From Haloprofundus marisrubri (GTDB taxonomy: Archaea > Halobacteriota > Halobacteria > Halobacteriales > Haloferacaceae): a DNA stretch of 64,000 bases. Below the pieces are notes generated by a model, which saw only the letters and a list, made by a program, of their open reading frames with translations, had not been told where the DNA came from and did not search any database. A program made the translations under genes and the position numbers. The stretch's first letter is position 1; each line of letters starts with the position of its first letter. Where the stretch lies: positions 496,001 through 560,000 of the forward strand of contig NZ_LOPU01000029.1 in assembly GCF_001469955.1 (NCBI RefSeq), written 5' to 3'. Below are positions 34,110 to 41,773 of this stretch, one piece after another.

Positions 34110-34421
34110 CTATCGGTCGCTTCGCGCCTCGCGGCCGAGTTCGCGCTCGACTGCTTCTACTTTCTCGCGTGCGCGGCCGTCGCTCGTCCGCTTGTCGTCG
34201 ATTTTGAGGACGGTGCTCACCCGGTCGGCGTCGACGGCTTTGTGCGCGGCCGAAACGGCGTCGAGGAGCGTGTCGATGTCGTCGGCTTCGACGACGGTCC
34301 CCATCGGGTTCGTCTCGTAAGCGACGTCGAACCCGTCGAGTGCGGCGACGGCGTCGGCGACGTCGGCGGCCATGCTCTCTTCGGTGACGGGTGCGACGCT
34401 CAGCAGTGCAATGACTGTCAT
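34110..34421 (-). CDS. MTH1187 family thiamine-binding protein
   Basis: A 103-residue ferredoxin-fold protein of the DUF77/YkoF-like family, members of which bind thiamine or its pyrimidine part. MTVIALLSVAPV and DVAYETNPMGTVVEADDID are the family marks. The ATG at 34421 is used; further upstream the frame overlaps the lipoprotein end. It lies 25 bp after the lipoprotein gene on the same strand and may be cotranscribed. It converges on the glutaredoxin-like gene. Confidence 0.88.
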   Translation of the reverse strand: MTVIALLSVAPVTEESMAADVADAVAALDGFDVAYETNPMGTVVEADDIDTLLDAVSAAHKAVDADRVSTVLKIDDKRTSDGRAREKVEAVERELGREARSDR

Positions 34422-34446
34422 ACGTGTCGGGTCCGCGGCCAGCGCC

Positions 34447-35070
34447 CTAACTGTGCGGGTCGGTCTCGCCGGGGTCGATTCGGGCGGTCTCGTTTCCGTT
34501 CTCGCGCCGCCGGGCGCAGTTGAACTCGACGGTAACCGTATCGACGACGGTTCCGTCGGAGGTGACGCCGTCGAGTCGATAGACACCGTTCTGCGGGCGC
34601 GGGCCGAGCGACTGCTCGTACTCGATGATACCCGAATCGGGGTACTTCCCTTGCGGCGCGTTCGGTTCGTGTTCCGCGCGGACGGGGATAGCGAACGCCG
34701 ACGAATCGCGTCCGCGTCGGTACGCCTCGACGTACGCCGCACCGGACTGTTCGATTCGGTCCCGCTGGAGCGGTATCACCAAGACGACGTTCTCATCGTC
34801 GACTTCGACGTGTGCACCCTGATTGAGCAGGCTCCCGTCGCCGTGGTTCGTCGCCCAAGTGCTACAGGCGTCCACGTCGTTGCTGGAACTACTTTCGGAG
34901 TCTTCACCGGAGAGACAGCCGGCGACGGTTGCGGCCGCGGCGACGCCTGCGGCAGTCAGTAGCTGTCGGCGAGAACTGGTTCGTGGCTGGACGTCTCGGA
35001 AGTCGTCGGCCGTCTCCCGTCGACGTGGCGTCTCGGAGGGCACGGGAGACGGTTCGGGAACTCGCCGCAT
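34447..35070 (-). CDS. Tat-exported lipoprotein of unknown function
   Basis: A 207-residue protein with twin-arginine motif SRRQLL (33-38), a hydrophobic run and lipobox VAGC with C52, then a serine-rich tether. The 32-residue N-region before the Tat motif is unusually long; no other Met occurs in it. The mature domain includes WATNHGDGSLLNQG and a cysteine near the end but matches no family known to me. Its start lies 82 bp from the divergent YihY gene. Confidence 0.8.
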   Translation of the reverse strand: MRRVPEPSPVPSETPRRRETADDFRDVQPRTSSRRQLLTAAGVAAAATVAGCLSGEDSESSSSNDVDACSTWATNHGDGSLLNQGAHVEVDDENVVLVIPLQRDRIEQSGAAYVEAYRRGRDSSAFAIPVRAEHEPNAPQGKYPDSGIIEYEQSLGPRPQNGVYRLDGVTSDGTVVDTVTVEFNCARRRENGNETARIDPGETDPHS

Positions 35071-35152
35071 CAAACTGCTGACTTCGGTTGCCGGCGCGAA
35101 CGAGCGTCTCGCTCCCGGCGGGCTTTTGGCCTCCGTCGTCGTACTGGCGACA

Positions 35153-36196
35153 ATGTCTCTCTCGCGTGAACGCGCGGTGACGGTCGGTCGTGCACTTCTC
35201 CACGAGATTCGCGTCGAGAAACTCACGTTCTTGGCTGGAAGTATCGCGTACCACGCCTTTGTCTCGCTGTTGCCCTTCTTCGCGTTGGCGCTCGCGGCGT
35301 TCGCGGCCGTCGGTAACCGGTCGTTTCAGGACGGCTTCGAGTCGCTCGTCGAGGCGATGCTGGCTCCGGGGGCGGGCGACCAACTGATTCAGGACCTCTC
35401 GAACGCCAGCGGGTCGACGAGTCTCTCCATCGTCGGCGTCGTCTTCCTGTTGTGGGGCGCACTGCGCATCTTCCGCGGCCTCGACACGGCGTTTTCGGAT
35501 ATCTACGAGACGGAAGCCGAGAACACGTTCCGCGACCAGATACTCGATGCGACCATCGTTCTCGGGACGGTGGGTATCGCTATCTTCGCGGCGATTCGGA
35601 TTCAGCAGTTCGGCCTCGGGCAGTTCGGACTCGCGGGGCGAATCGTCCAGATACTCCTCCTCGTGGGCGGCCTCACGCTGACGTTTCTGCCGATGTACTA
35701 CATCTTCCCCGACACCGACGTGAGCGTCGCCGAAATCCTCCCCGGCACTGTGTTCGCCGCCGTCGGCCTCACCGTCTTCCAGTTCGCCTTCCAGTTCTAC
35801 GCTGCGGCCAACAGCGACGGCCCCGGGAACCTGCTCGCCGTCGTGCTTCTCGTCCTGACGTGGCTGTACTTCAGTGGCCTCGTCGTCCTCGTCGGCGTCG
35901 CCATCAACGCCGTGCTCTCGAACCGCAGCGCCGACGTGAGTATCGAACCAGTCATCGGCGGTGTCCGTCCCGAACACAGCGCCGAACGCGCCGACCAGAA
36001 GGAACTCGCCGCGGCGTTGACCGAACTGGACCGTCTTCTCGACGCCGGCGACGAGATAACCATCGAAGTCGGCGACGGCTCAGTGACGCTCCCCCGTCCC
36101 CAGCGCATCGCAACCGAAACCGACGGGTCACTGTTCCGACTCAGTGACGGCGGCTACGGACTCGAACTCCGCTGGTCGGTCCACGACGAGGAGTGA
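35153..36196 (+). CDS. YihY/BrkB-family inner-membrane protein
   Basis: A 347-residue membrane protein of the YihY/virulence-factor BrkB family (once called ribonuclease BN, not a nuclease). Family marks include KLTFLAGSIAYHAFVSLLPF at 22-41, six hydrophobic segments to about residue 255, PMYYIFPDTDVS near 183-194 and YFSGLVVLVGVAINA. A cytoplasmic tail of about 90 residues follows. Start chosen at 35153 since TATA-like GCTTTTGGC is 27 bases upstream; the frame is open further upstream but overlaps the divergent lipoprotein. Function in archaea is unknown. Confidence 0.92.
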   Translation: MSLSRERAVTVGRALLHEIRVEKLTFLAGSIAYHAFVSLLPFFALALAAFAAVGNRSFQDGFESLVEAMLAPGAGDQLIQDLSNASGSTSLSIVGVVFLLWGALRIFRGLDTAFSDIYETEAENTFRDQILDATIVLGTVGIAIFAAIRIQQFGLGQFGLAGRIVQILLLVGGLTLTFLPMYYIFPDTDVSVAEILPGTVFAAVGLTVFQFAFQFYAAANSDGPGNLLAVVLLVLTWLYFSGLVVLVGVAINAVLSNRSADVSIEPVIGGVRPEHSAERADQKELAAALTELDRLLDAGDEITIEVGDGSVTLPRPQRIATETDGSLFRLSDGGYGLELRWSVHDEE

Positions 36197-36312
36197 ACCG
36201 GAGGCGAAAATCAAGAGGCGAATCCCGAGGCAGAACCCGGAGGTAGCATACCGAGAACGAGACGTGACGGCGGACTCGCTGATTTATGCTGTCATCGAGC
36301 GTACTGTTACCG

Positions 36313-36546
36313 ATGGACACGAAGCAGCCACTCACATTCCGAACCAGCGATTCGACCGCCGCCGGTGCGATTCCTCGACGTGCAGTCGTCCGGAACGAAC
36401 GTCTCAGCAGTTCGGCACTCGCCGAGGCGTACCTCGTCTGGCGCTGTTACCGCTGCGGCGAAACGGGCGACTTAGAAGCGTTTCCGGTCGCGTGCTCGAA
36501 CTGTGACGCACCGCGTGAAGACCTGTACTACTGGACGGAGGACTAA
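36313..36546 (+). CDS. Rubredoxin-like small zinc protein, DUF7130-like
   Basis: A 77-residue protein whose second half is a rubredoxin-like knuckle pair: C45-x2-C48 and C61-x2-C64, ending DLYYWTED. Haloarchaeal homologues are annotated as rubredoxin-like; iron or zinc binding is not known. The start at 36313 is preferred to the ATG at 36286 because TATA-like GATTTATGC at 36281-36289 lies 28 bases upstream and would overlap the longer form. Confidence 0.82.
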   Translation: MDTKQPLTFRTSDSTAAGAIPRRAVVRNERLSSSALAEAYLVWRCYRCGETGDLEAFPVACSNCDAPREDLYYWTED

Positions 36547-36602
36547 CCGTCTTCGTCAACCTGAACCGGATTCGTTTTCTTTCGGACCGAACTCCTCCCG
36601 GT

Positions 36603-36953
36603 ATGTACCTCTCACACCCCGTGCGCCGGATGCGTGACGACCCCATCGACGGCGAGGTGGTGACGTTGGTCGTCGAACTCGACGACGAGGCGGCCCGAGA
36701 GTCGCTCGAATCGACCGTTCGGGACGCCGGTGGGAGCGTCGAGCGCGACCTACAGTTTCAGGCAGTGCTGGTCTCGCTTCCAGAACCCTGCGTCTCGTCG
36801 CTCTGTACGCTCGACGGACTCGCGCGCATCGAGACCGGAGAGACGCTCTCGCTCGGCGTCGACGAGGATTCGGCGGAAGTGGCCGACTCAGCCGACTCCG
36901 ACACGGCTGACACGGACGACGCACTCGACTTCGGAGCGTCCGAACGACGGTAG
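36603..36953 (+). CDS. Small haloarchaeal hypothetical protein
   Basis: A 116-residue protein with a beta-alpha fold core (VTLVVELDDEAARESLESTVRDAGGSVERDL) and LPEPCVSSLCTLDGLARIETGE, then an acidic low-complexity tail of about 35 residues. No family recognised. TATA-like GTTTTCTTT lies about 28 bases before 36603; an internal ATG at 36630 is an alternative start. Confidence 0.72.
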   Translation: MYLSHPVRRMRDDPIDGEVVTLVVELDDEAARESLESTVRDAGGSVERDLQFQAVLVSLPEPCVSSLCTLDGLARIETGETLSLGVDEDSAEVADSADSDTADTDDALDFGASERR

Positions 36954-37012
36954 TAGAGACTCTCGGTTCGTCGTCTGTTCTTTTCATCGCCTCTTCTCGA
37001 ACCGCCGGCGTT

Positions 37013-37483
37013 CTATCGTGGTCGCCGAGCGACCAGCGCGTGGGCCGTCCACGAGATGACGACTTCGTCGCGTTGGTTGACGCCGGTTATCTCCACGTCG
37101 ACGTAGCCGCGTTCGGGGTCCGACTCCGAGACGCGCATCTCGCCGAGTTCGACCCACCCCGAGAGGGTGTCGCCGGGTCGGACCGGTCTGTGCCAGTAGA
37201 ACTCGCTGAGGCCGCGACCGCAGAGAAACGCGACCCGTTGGAAGAACGCCTCGGTCGCCAGTCGGTTGCAGACGCAGTAGGTGTGGAGGCCGCTGGCGAT
37301 GAGGCCGCCGAACATCGACTCGCGGGCGGCGTCCTCGTCGACGTGGAACGGTTGCGGGTCGTACTGTTCGGCGAACGCGACGATGTCGTCACGTGCCAGT
37401 GTCGCCGTCTCCAGTTCCCACACCTCGTCGGGGTCCAAATCTTCGTAGTGCTGGCGGGTGGAGGCGGCGGCGTCGGGGTGCAT
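37013..37483 (-). CDS. MaoC-like hot-dog dehydratase
   Basis: A 156-residue hot-dog fold protein of the MaoC/(R)-enoyl-CoA hydratase group. The hydratase motif is Y41-D42-x4-H47 in YDPQPFHVD, with FGGLIASG next as usual. Such enzymes hydrate enoyl-CoA in fatty acid, PHA or mesaconyl-CoA pathways; the exact substrate is unknown. The start at 37483 is picked by family fit; the frame is open for 210 more bases upstream but those residues have unrelated composition. Confidence 0.88.
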   Translation of the reverse strand: MHPDAAASTRQHYEDLDPDEVWELETATLARDDIVAFAEQYDPQPFHVDEDAARESMFGGLIASGLHTYCVCNRLATEAFFQRVAFLCGRGLSEFYWHRPVRPGDTLSGWVELGEMRVSESDPERGYVDVEITGVNQRDEVVISWTAHALVARRPR

Positions 37484-37860
37484 ACCGAGTAACGAGTCGC
37501 GGACGGAATGACGGTTCCGATACGGAGGAACGAGTGCGACAGCGGTGACTACCCGACCAGACTGCGGGCATCTGGCCGTACTGACCGACCGGCCGCCGAC
37601 GACCCGGTGTTCGCTCGTCGGTGACTTGGTCGGCCGTGGACTTCCCTCACGGTGTGGTGTCCGATGTGCCGACGACGTACACGTCCTCGTCACGTCGAGA
37701 CTCCCGGTGTTGCGGTGTGTGCCGGTCCCGACGGGTCGTCGACGGCGACTGCCGCGTCACGACGGGCCGTTATCAACTTGTGGGCCACACATACGCTCAG
37801 GTGACTCTATCGGGCGAGTGAGTGTTTGTGCGATGTGAGGAGACGTGCCGCTCAGAAGTG
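37484..37860. other. Region without a recognisable gene
   Basis: About 380 bp between the MaoC gene and the tRNA-linked repeats. Open frames here are short and code for no recognisable family. I see no RNA gene in it. Confidence 0.4.
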
Positions 37861-37863
37861 CTG

Positions 37864-38106
37864 AAATCGGAGAAGTACGCTGGTCAGGACCGAGCAGACC
37901 GAAAATCTGCGAGGGTTGGGCAGCGCACTCCTTTCGGTCGTACGCTGCCCAAGATTTGAACAAAGTCAGGCGTGCTCGCTCACGGAGTTCGCTGCGCTGC
38001 GACTGACTGGCTCAAATCCCGTACCGCATTCACGACACCTGAGCCTCGCAGAGCGATAAAACGCCCTGCTCGGTGTGTGGGATTCAGAGAAATGCGCTGG
38101 CCAGGA
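37864..38106 (-). repeat. tRNA-Gly-linked repeat unit, copy 1
   Basis: On the minus strand this follows the degenerate tRNA-Gly-like gene. It is bounded by two related words that resemble the tRNA-Gly 3' end: AAATCGGAGAAGTACGCTGG... at 37864-37889 and its counterpart at 38081-38106. Inside are GAGCAGACC...TCTGCGAGGGT, a hairpin GGGCAGCG...CGCTGCCC (37918-37950) and AGATTTGAAC/CTCAAATCCC words like a tRNA T-arm. The order matches copy 2 at 38403-38625, so the two are diverged duplicates. Confidence 0.65.
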
Positions 38107-38166
38107 TTTGAACACTGGGTTGCGGCCGTGGAAACGACCGCGTGTTGACCGCTACACTACCAGCGC
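38093..38166 (-). tRNA. tRNA-Gly-like gene, anticodon UCC, probably degenerate
   Basis: A 74-nt cloverleaf-like sequence with acceptor GCGCTGG/CCAGCGC and discriminator A. It resembles the tRNA-Gly(GCC) at 38612-38682 but carries three single-base insertions: one in the D loop, one in the anticodon arm (stem CGGTC/GGCCG with an 8-base loop, or 6-bp stem with 6-base loop) and one in the T stem (bulged T). The anticodon reads UCC (bases 38132-38130). Promoter-like AT words remain upstream. It could be a pseudogene or an odd but working tRNA. Confidence 0.6.
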
Positions 38167-38214
38167 AGGGTGACTGCGTCTACACTCTCACCGATGCCCG
38201 CCAGTAGTAAAGGC

Positions 38215-38244
38215 GTTGTCTCGGTTATCACACTGCGAGACAAC
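38215..38244. repeat. Perfect 9-bp inverted repeat upstream of the tRNA-Gly-like gene
   Basis: GTTGTCTCG, 12 bases (GTTATCACACTG), CGAGACAAC. It lies about 50-78 bp before the tRNA 5' end on its promoter side and could be an operator or the end of another transcript. Confidence 0.6.
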
Positions 38245-38402
38245 TGCCCGAACAGATGCGAGCGCTGAAGTCGCGTTCCAGATTTGGTGGAGATATCCCG
38301 TTTCTGTGATTTGGAAACGAGAGAGTCGAACCCATCGAGAAGACACGGCTCCTCCGGGAAGTAGGCCCCAAAGCAGAACGATACGCATCGCTTGGAGATT
38401 TA

Positions 38403-38625
38403 AAATCGTAGAAGTGCGCTGGCTGGGACCGAGCAAACCGAAGGTTTGCGAGGGTCGGCGAGGCTTTGTCTCGCCGGGATTTGAACCGCCCGAACTTCGC
38501 TCGCTTCCGCTCACTCGTTCCGTGCTTCAAATCCCAGAATTTCGCATTCACCGCTTCACAGTCTCGCGACGGGATAACACCCGCCGCTCGGAGGTATTGA
38601 AATCGTAGAAGTGCGCTGGCTGGGA
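38403..38625 (-). repeat. tRNA-Gly-linked repeat unit, copy 2, with 26-bp direct repeats
   Basis: A 26-bp word beginning AAATCGTAGAAGTGCGCTGG is present exactly at 38403-38428 and 38600-38625; it covers the last 17 bases of tRNA-Gly(GCC) and 9 bases beyond. Between the copies lie the perfect hairpin GCAAACC-GAA-GGTTTGC (38433-38449), a second hairpin GGCGAG...CTCGCC (about 38457-38475), and GGATTTGAACC / TTCAAATCCC T-arm-like words. This looks like a small element whose ends match an attachment site in a tRNA 3' end. Confidence 0.7.
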
Positions 38626-38682
38626 TTTGAACCCAGGTTGTGACCATGGCAAGGTCACGTGATACCACTACACTACCAGCGC
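38612..38682 (-). tRNA. tRNA-Gly (GCC)
   Basis: A regular 71-nt cloverleaf: acceptor GCGCTGG pairs with CCAGCGC, D arm GTG...CAC with TAGTGGTAT loop, anticodon stem TGACC/GGTCA with loop TTGCCAT (anticodon GCC), T arm CTGGG-TTCAAAT-CCCAG, discriminator A; CCA is not encoded. It decodes GGC/GGU. A minus-strand TATA-like CCTTATCAA lies near 38716-38724. Confidence 0.95.
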
Positions 38683-38691
38683 CTGACTGCT

Positions 38692-38730
38692 GCATTTCCA
38701 CAAATGCGGCATTTGTTGATAAGGCTTGCG
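38692..38730 (-). promoter_or_regulatory. tRNA-Gly(GCC) promoter and leader palindromes
   Basis: The minus-strand TATA-like word at 38716-38724 predicts initiation near 38693, about 10 bases before the mature tRNA. Between them lies CAAATGC-G-GCATTTG (38701-38715), a perfect palindrome, overlapping a second symmetry GCATTT...AAATGC (38692-38707). Just upstream the 10-mer (T)CGAATCGAC is repeated in tandem at about 38729-38748. Confidence 0.45.
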
Positions 38731-38840
38731 AATCGACTTCGAATCGACAGCAGGCGTGGGGGTGATTCGCATCCCCAAATTCGGCTGAATGTGTCGTCAA
38801 CAGTCATGTGAGCGCGTCTCACTGGCGTTTGGATTCCGCT

Positions 38841-38850
38841 ACGCTTTTTA
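38841..38850 (+). promoter_or_regulatory. TATA-like box of the ribosomal protein operon
   Basis: ACGCTTTTTA fits a haloarchaeal TATA element for the 23-gene S10/spc-type operon. It predicts initiation near 38873, a few bases before GTG 38881 and about 30 before ATG 38905. Confidence 0.5.
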
Positions 38851-38904
38851 GTGCGTGTCGGATAGCAACGTCACAGTCTAGTGGCGAGACACCCAAACGA
38901 CGGC

Positions 38905-39756
38905 ATGACACTCACCGTATGCGTGCCGTCGTCGCTCGTCCGGGAAGCCGAGGACCAACGCGAGGCAACTCGCAAAATCGGCTACGTCGCCCGCGCGGCG
39001 ACGGTGTTCCGGGCGGACCGACTCGTCGTCTTCCCCGACGGGGAAGGCGAACGTCGCTGGGGCGGCGACTTCGTCGCGACCGTGCTCGAATACGCCGTGA
39101 CGCCCCCCTACCTCCGGAAGGAGGTGTGGGGCAAGCGCGACGAGTTACGGTACGCGGGGATACTCCCGCCGCTCCGTGTCTCGCCACGGACCGGCTCCGA
39201 ATCAGACGATTCGGGGTCGTTAACACAGGGAATCGTGACCGAGGTCGGACCTGAAGGTCGCGTCCGGGTCAATTGCGGACTGCAACACCCGATCTCGCTC
39301 TACACGCCTCCGGGAATGGAGGCAGAGGAGCGAGAGCGCGTCACCGTCAGGATCTCTTCGAGAGAACCGGTCCGTGCCCGCATCGTCGACGAGACCCCAC
39401 CGGGGTTCGTCGTCGAGCGCATGGACCTATCGGAAGCGCTCGGCCGTGAGGACGCCGGCGTGAAAATCGGCACCTCCCGATTCGGACAGGAACTGTCCAT
39501 CGGGCGGCTGTCGACGCTGGCCGGACGAACCGCCGACGGAATGACCGTCGCCTTCGGTTCGCCCGAGAGAGGGCTTCCGGACATCTTCGGGTTTCCACCC
39601 GAAGCCGTCGCCGACGACGAGTCGGCGAGCACACGAGTCGAACCCGGTCCGGGGTTCGACCTCTGGCTCAATACGATTCCGCGACAGGGCAGCGAGGTGG
39701 TGCGAACCGAGGAAGCGATGTTCGCCTCCCTCGCCTGCCTAACACTCACGGAGTGA
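38905..39756 (+). CDS. SPOUT-family putative RNA methyltransferase (DUF171/PF02598)
   Basis: A 283-residue protein of the archaeal/eukaryotic SPOUT group related to C9orf114, predicted to methylate rRNA, with an inserted OB-like domain (about residues 95-165, GIVTEVGPEGRVRVNCGLQ). VPSSLVREAEDQREATRKIGYVARAATVFRAD near the start and TVAFGSPERGLPDIFG near the end (the knot) are diagnostic. The ATG at 38905 is used; GTG at 38881 is an alternative that fits the TATA-like box better. It heads the ribosomal operon, as usual in haloarchaea, 4 bp before rpl3. Confidence 0.9.
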   Translation: MTLTVCVPSSLVREAEDQREATRKIGYVARAATVFRADRLVVFPDGEGERRWGGDFVATVLEYAVTPPYLRKEVWGKRDELRYAGILPPLRVSPRTGSESDDSGSLTQGIVTEVGPEGRVRVNCGLQHPISLYTPPGMEAEERERVTVRISSREPVRARIVDETPPGFVVERMDLSEALGREDAGVKIGTSRFGQELSIGRLSTLAGRTADGMTVAFGSPERGLPDIFGFPPEAVADDESASTRVEPGPGFDLWLNTIPRQGSEVVRTEEAMFASLACLTLTE

Positions 39757-39760
39757 AACA

Positions 39761-40777
39761 ATGCCACAACCAAGCAGACCACGAAAAGGCTCGATGGGCT
39801 TCGGCCCGCGTACGCGCGCAGCCAAAGAGGTTCCGCGCATCAAGTCGTGGCCCGACGACGATGGCTCCCCTGCACTGCAGGGCTTCGCCGGCTACAAAGC
39901 CGGAATGACCCACGTCGTTATGGTCAACGACACGGCGAACTCGGCCCGCGAGGGAATGGAAGAGTCCGTTCCCGTCACGGTCGTCGAGACCCCGCCGATG
40001 CGCGCCGTTGCGCTCCGAGCCTACCAGAACACGCCGTACGGACAGAAACCGACGACGGAGGTTTGGGGAACCGACCTCGACGAGGACCTCGACCGGGTTC
40101 TCGACCTCCCGTCGGAAGACACGTTCGAGGAGGACGCAGACGACCTCCGTTCGCTGCTCGACGACGGCGAGGTCGATGACCTTCGCGTCATCACCCACAC
40201 CGTCCCGAGCGGCCTGAAGAACGTCCCGAAGAAGAAACCCGACGTGATGGAGACTCGCGTCGGTGGCGGTTCGCTCGACGAACGCGCCGACTTCGCGCTC
40301 GACCTCCTCGAAGAGGGCGGCGAGCACGCGATGGCCGACGTCTTCCGCGCGGGCGAGTACCTCGACGCCGCAGGCGTCACCAAAGGGAAAGGGACGCAGG
40401 GTCCCGTCAAGCGCTGGGGCGTCCAGAAACGCAAAGGCAAGCACGCTCGCCAAGGATGGCGGCGTCGCATCGGTAACCTCGGCCCGTGGAACCCGAGCCG
40501 CGTCCGCTCGACGGTTCCCCAGCAGGGCCAGACCGGTTACCACCAGCGTACCGAACTGAACAAACGTCTCGTCGCGATGGGCGAAGGCGACGACGCATCC
40601 GTCGAAGGCGGGTTCGTCAACTACGGCGAAGTCGACGGCAACTACGCGCTCGTCGAAGGCTCGCTCCCGGGTCCGAACAAGCGCCTCCTGCGCTTCCGCC
40701 CGGCCATCCGACCGAACGACCAACCGCGCCTCGACCCAGAGGTGCGCTACGTCTCCACCGCGTCCAATCAAGGGTGA
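39761..40777 (+). CDS. rpl3: 50S ribosomal protein L3
   Basis: A 338-residue archaeal/eukaryotic-type L3 that binds 23S rRNA near the peptidyl transferase centre and helps start large-subunit assembly. MPQPSRPRKGSMGFGPR, the tryptophan-loop GPVKRWGVQKRKGKHARQGW region and KRLLRFRPAIRP match. First ribosomal protein gene of the operon; begins 4 bases after the SPOUT gene and ends 7 bases before rpl4. Confidence 0.97.
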   Translation: MPQPSRPRKGSMGFGPRTRAAKEVPRIKSWPDDDGSPALQGFAGYKAGMTHVVMVNDTANSAREGMEESVPVTVVETPPMRAVALRAYQNTPYGQKPTTEVWGTDLDEDLDRVLDLPSEDTFEEDADDLRSLLDDGEVDDLRVITHTVPSGLKNVPKKKPDVMETRVGGGSLDERADFALDLLEEGGEHAMADVFRAGEYLDAAGVTKGKGTQGPVKRWGVQKRKGKHARQGWRRRIGNLGPWNPSRVRSTVPQQGQTGYHQRTELNKRLVAMGEGDDASVEGGFVNYGEVDGNYALVEGSLPGPNKRLLRFRPAIRPNDQPRLDPEVRYVSTASNQG

Positions 40778-40784
40778 ATAACGA

Positions 40785-41525
40785 ATGGAAGCAACAATCA
40801 AGGACCTGAACGGCGACGACGCCGGCACGCTCGAGCTTCCGGAGGTCTTCGAGACGACGTACCGTCCGGACCTCATCAAGCGCGCCGTCCTCGCCGCACA
40901 GGCGAACCGAACGCAGGCCTACGGAGCCGACCCACTCGCCGGAATGCGAACCCCGGCAGAGTCGCTCGGCAGCGGCCGCGGTATGGCGCACGTGCCCCGA
41001 GAGAACGGGCGCGCACGTCGTGTCCCGCAGGCCGTCAGCGGTCGCAAAGCGCACCCGCCGAAGGCCGAAAAGGAGCACGGCAAGAAAATCAACAAGAAGG
41101 AGCGCCAGTTGGCGGTCCGCTCGGCAATCGCCGCCACGACCGACTCGGACCTCGTGTCCGAGCGCGGTCACCAGTTCGGCGACGCCGACCTCCCGCTCGT
41201 CGTCTCCGACGACTTCGAGGACCTGGTGAAGACGCAGGAAGTCGTCTCGCTGCTCGAAGCGCTCGGCGTCGACGATGACATCGAACGCGCGGAAGACCGC
41301 AAAGTCCGCGCCGGACAGGGGAAGGCACGTGGTCGCAAGTACAAGCGACCCAAATCCATCCTCTTCGTCACCAGCGAGGAGCCGTCGAAGGCGGCTCGTA
41401 ACCTCGCCGGTGCCGACGTCGTCACCGCTTCGGAGGTCAACACCGAGGACCTCGCACCCGGTACCCACGCCGGTCGCCTGACCGTCTGGACCGAGAGCGC
41501 AGTCGAGGAGGTAGCCGACCGATGA
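40785..41525 (+). CDS. rpl4: 50S ribosomal protein L4 (L4e)
   Basis: A 246-residue L4e protein lining the polypeptide exit tunnel. The long internal loop (about residues 45-95, rich in Arg/Lys/Gly; [14 protein letters not shown]) reaches the tunnel, and [11 protein letters not shown] near 185 is conserved. Its TGA overlaps the rpl23 start (ATGA, 41522-41525). Confidence 0.97.
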   Translation: MEATIKDLNGDDAGTLELPEVFETTYRPDLIKRAVLAAQANRTQAYGADPLAGMRTPAESLGSGRGMAHVPRENGRARRVPQAVSGRKAHPPKAEKEHGKKINKKERQLAVRSAIAATTDSDLVSERGHQFGDADLPLVVSDDFEDLVKTQEVVSLLEALGVDDDIERAEDRKVRAGQGKARGRKYKRPKSILFVTSEEPSKAARNLAGADVVTASEVNTEDLAPGTHAGRLTVWTESAVEEVADR

Positions 41526-41773
41526 GCGTCATCCGACACCCCCTCGTCACCGAGAAAGCGATGAACGAGATGGACTTCGACAACAAGCTCCAGTTCATCG
41601 TCGACCTCGACGCCTCGAAGCCAGAGGTCAAAGAGGAGATAGAATCGCGCTACGACGTGACCATCGACAAGATAAACACGCAGGTCACGCCGAAAGGAAC
41701 GAAGAAGGCGACCGTGCGTCTCTCCGAGGACGACGACGCACAGGAAATCGCCTCCCGAATCGGGGTGTTCTAG
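41522..41773 (+). CDS. rpl23: 50S ribosomal protein L23
   Basis: An 83-residue L23 at the tunnel exit, the docking point for SRP and chaperones. [13 protein letters not shown] at the start and [19 protein letters not shown] later are conserved. It begins inside the rpl4 stop codon and ends directly before rpl2 (TAG then ATG). Confidence 0.97.
   Translation: MSVIRHPLVTEKAMNEMDFDNKLQFIVDLDASKPEVKEEIESRYDVTIDKINTQVTPKGTKKATVRLSEDDDAQEIASRIGVF

Noticed and set aside
37864-38625. tRNA-linked units as an insertion sequence or integrated virus
   Set aside because: No transposase or integrase frame, no terminal inverted repeats; only tRNA-end direct repeats and hairpins are seen.
38228-38800. A 190-codon minus-strand frame through the tRNA-Gly region
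   Set aside because: It reads through tRNA-Gly and the tRNA-linked repeat; similar translations elsewhere would only reflect the repeat, not a protein.
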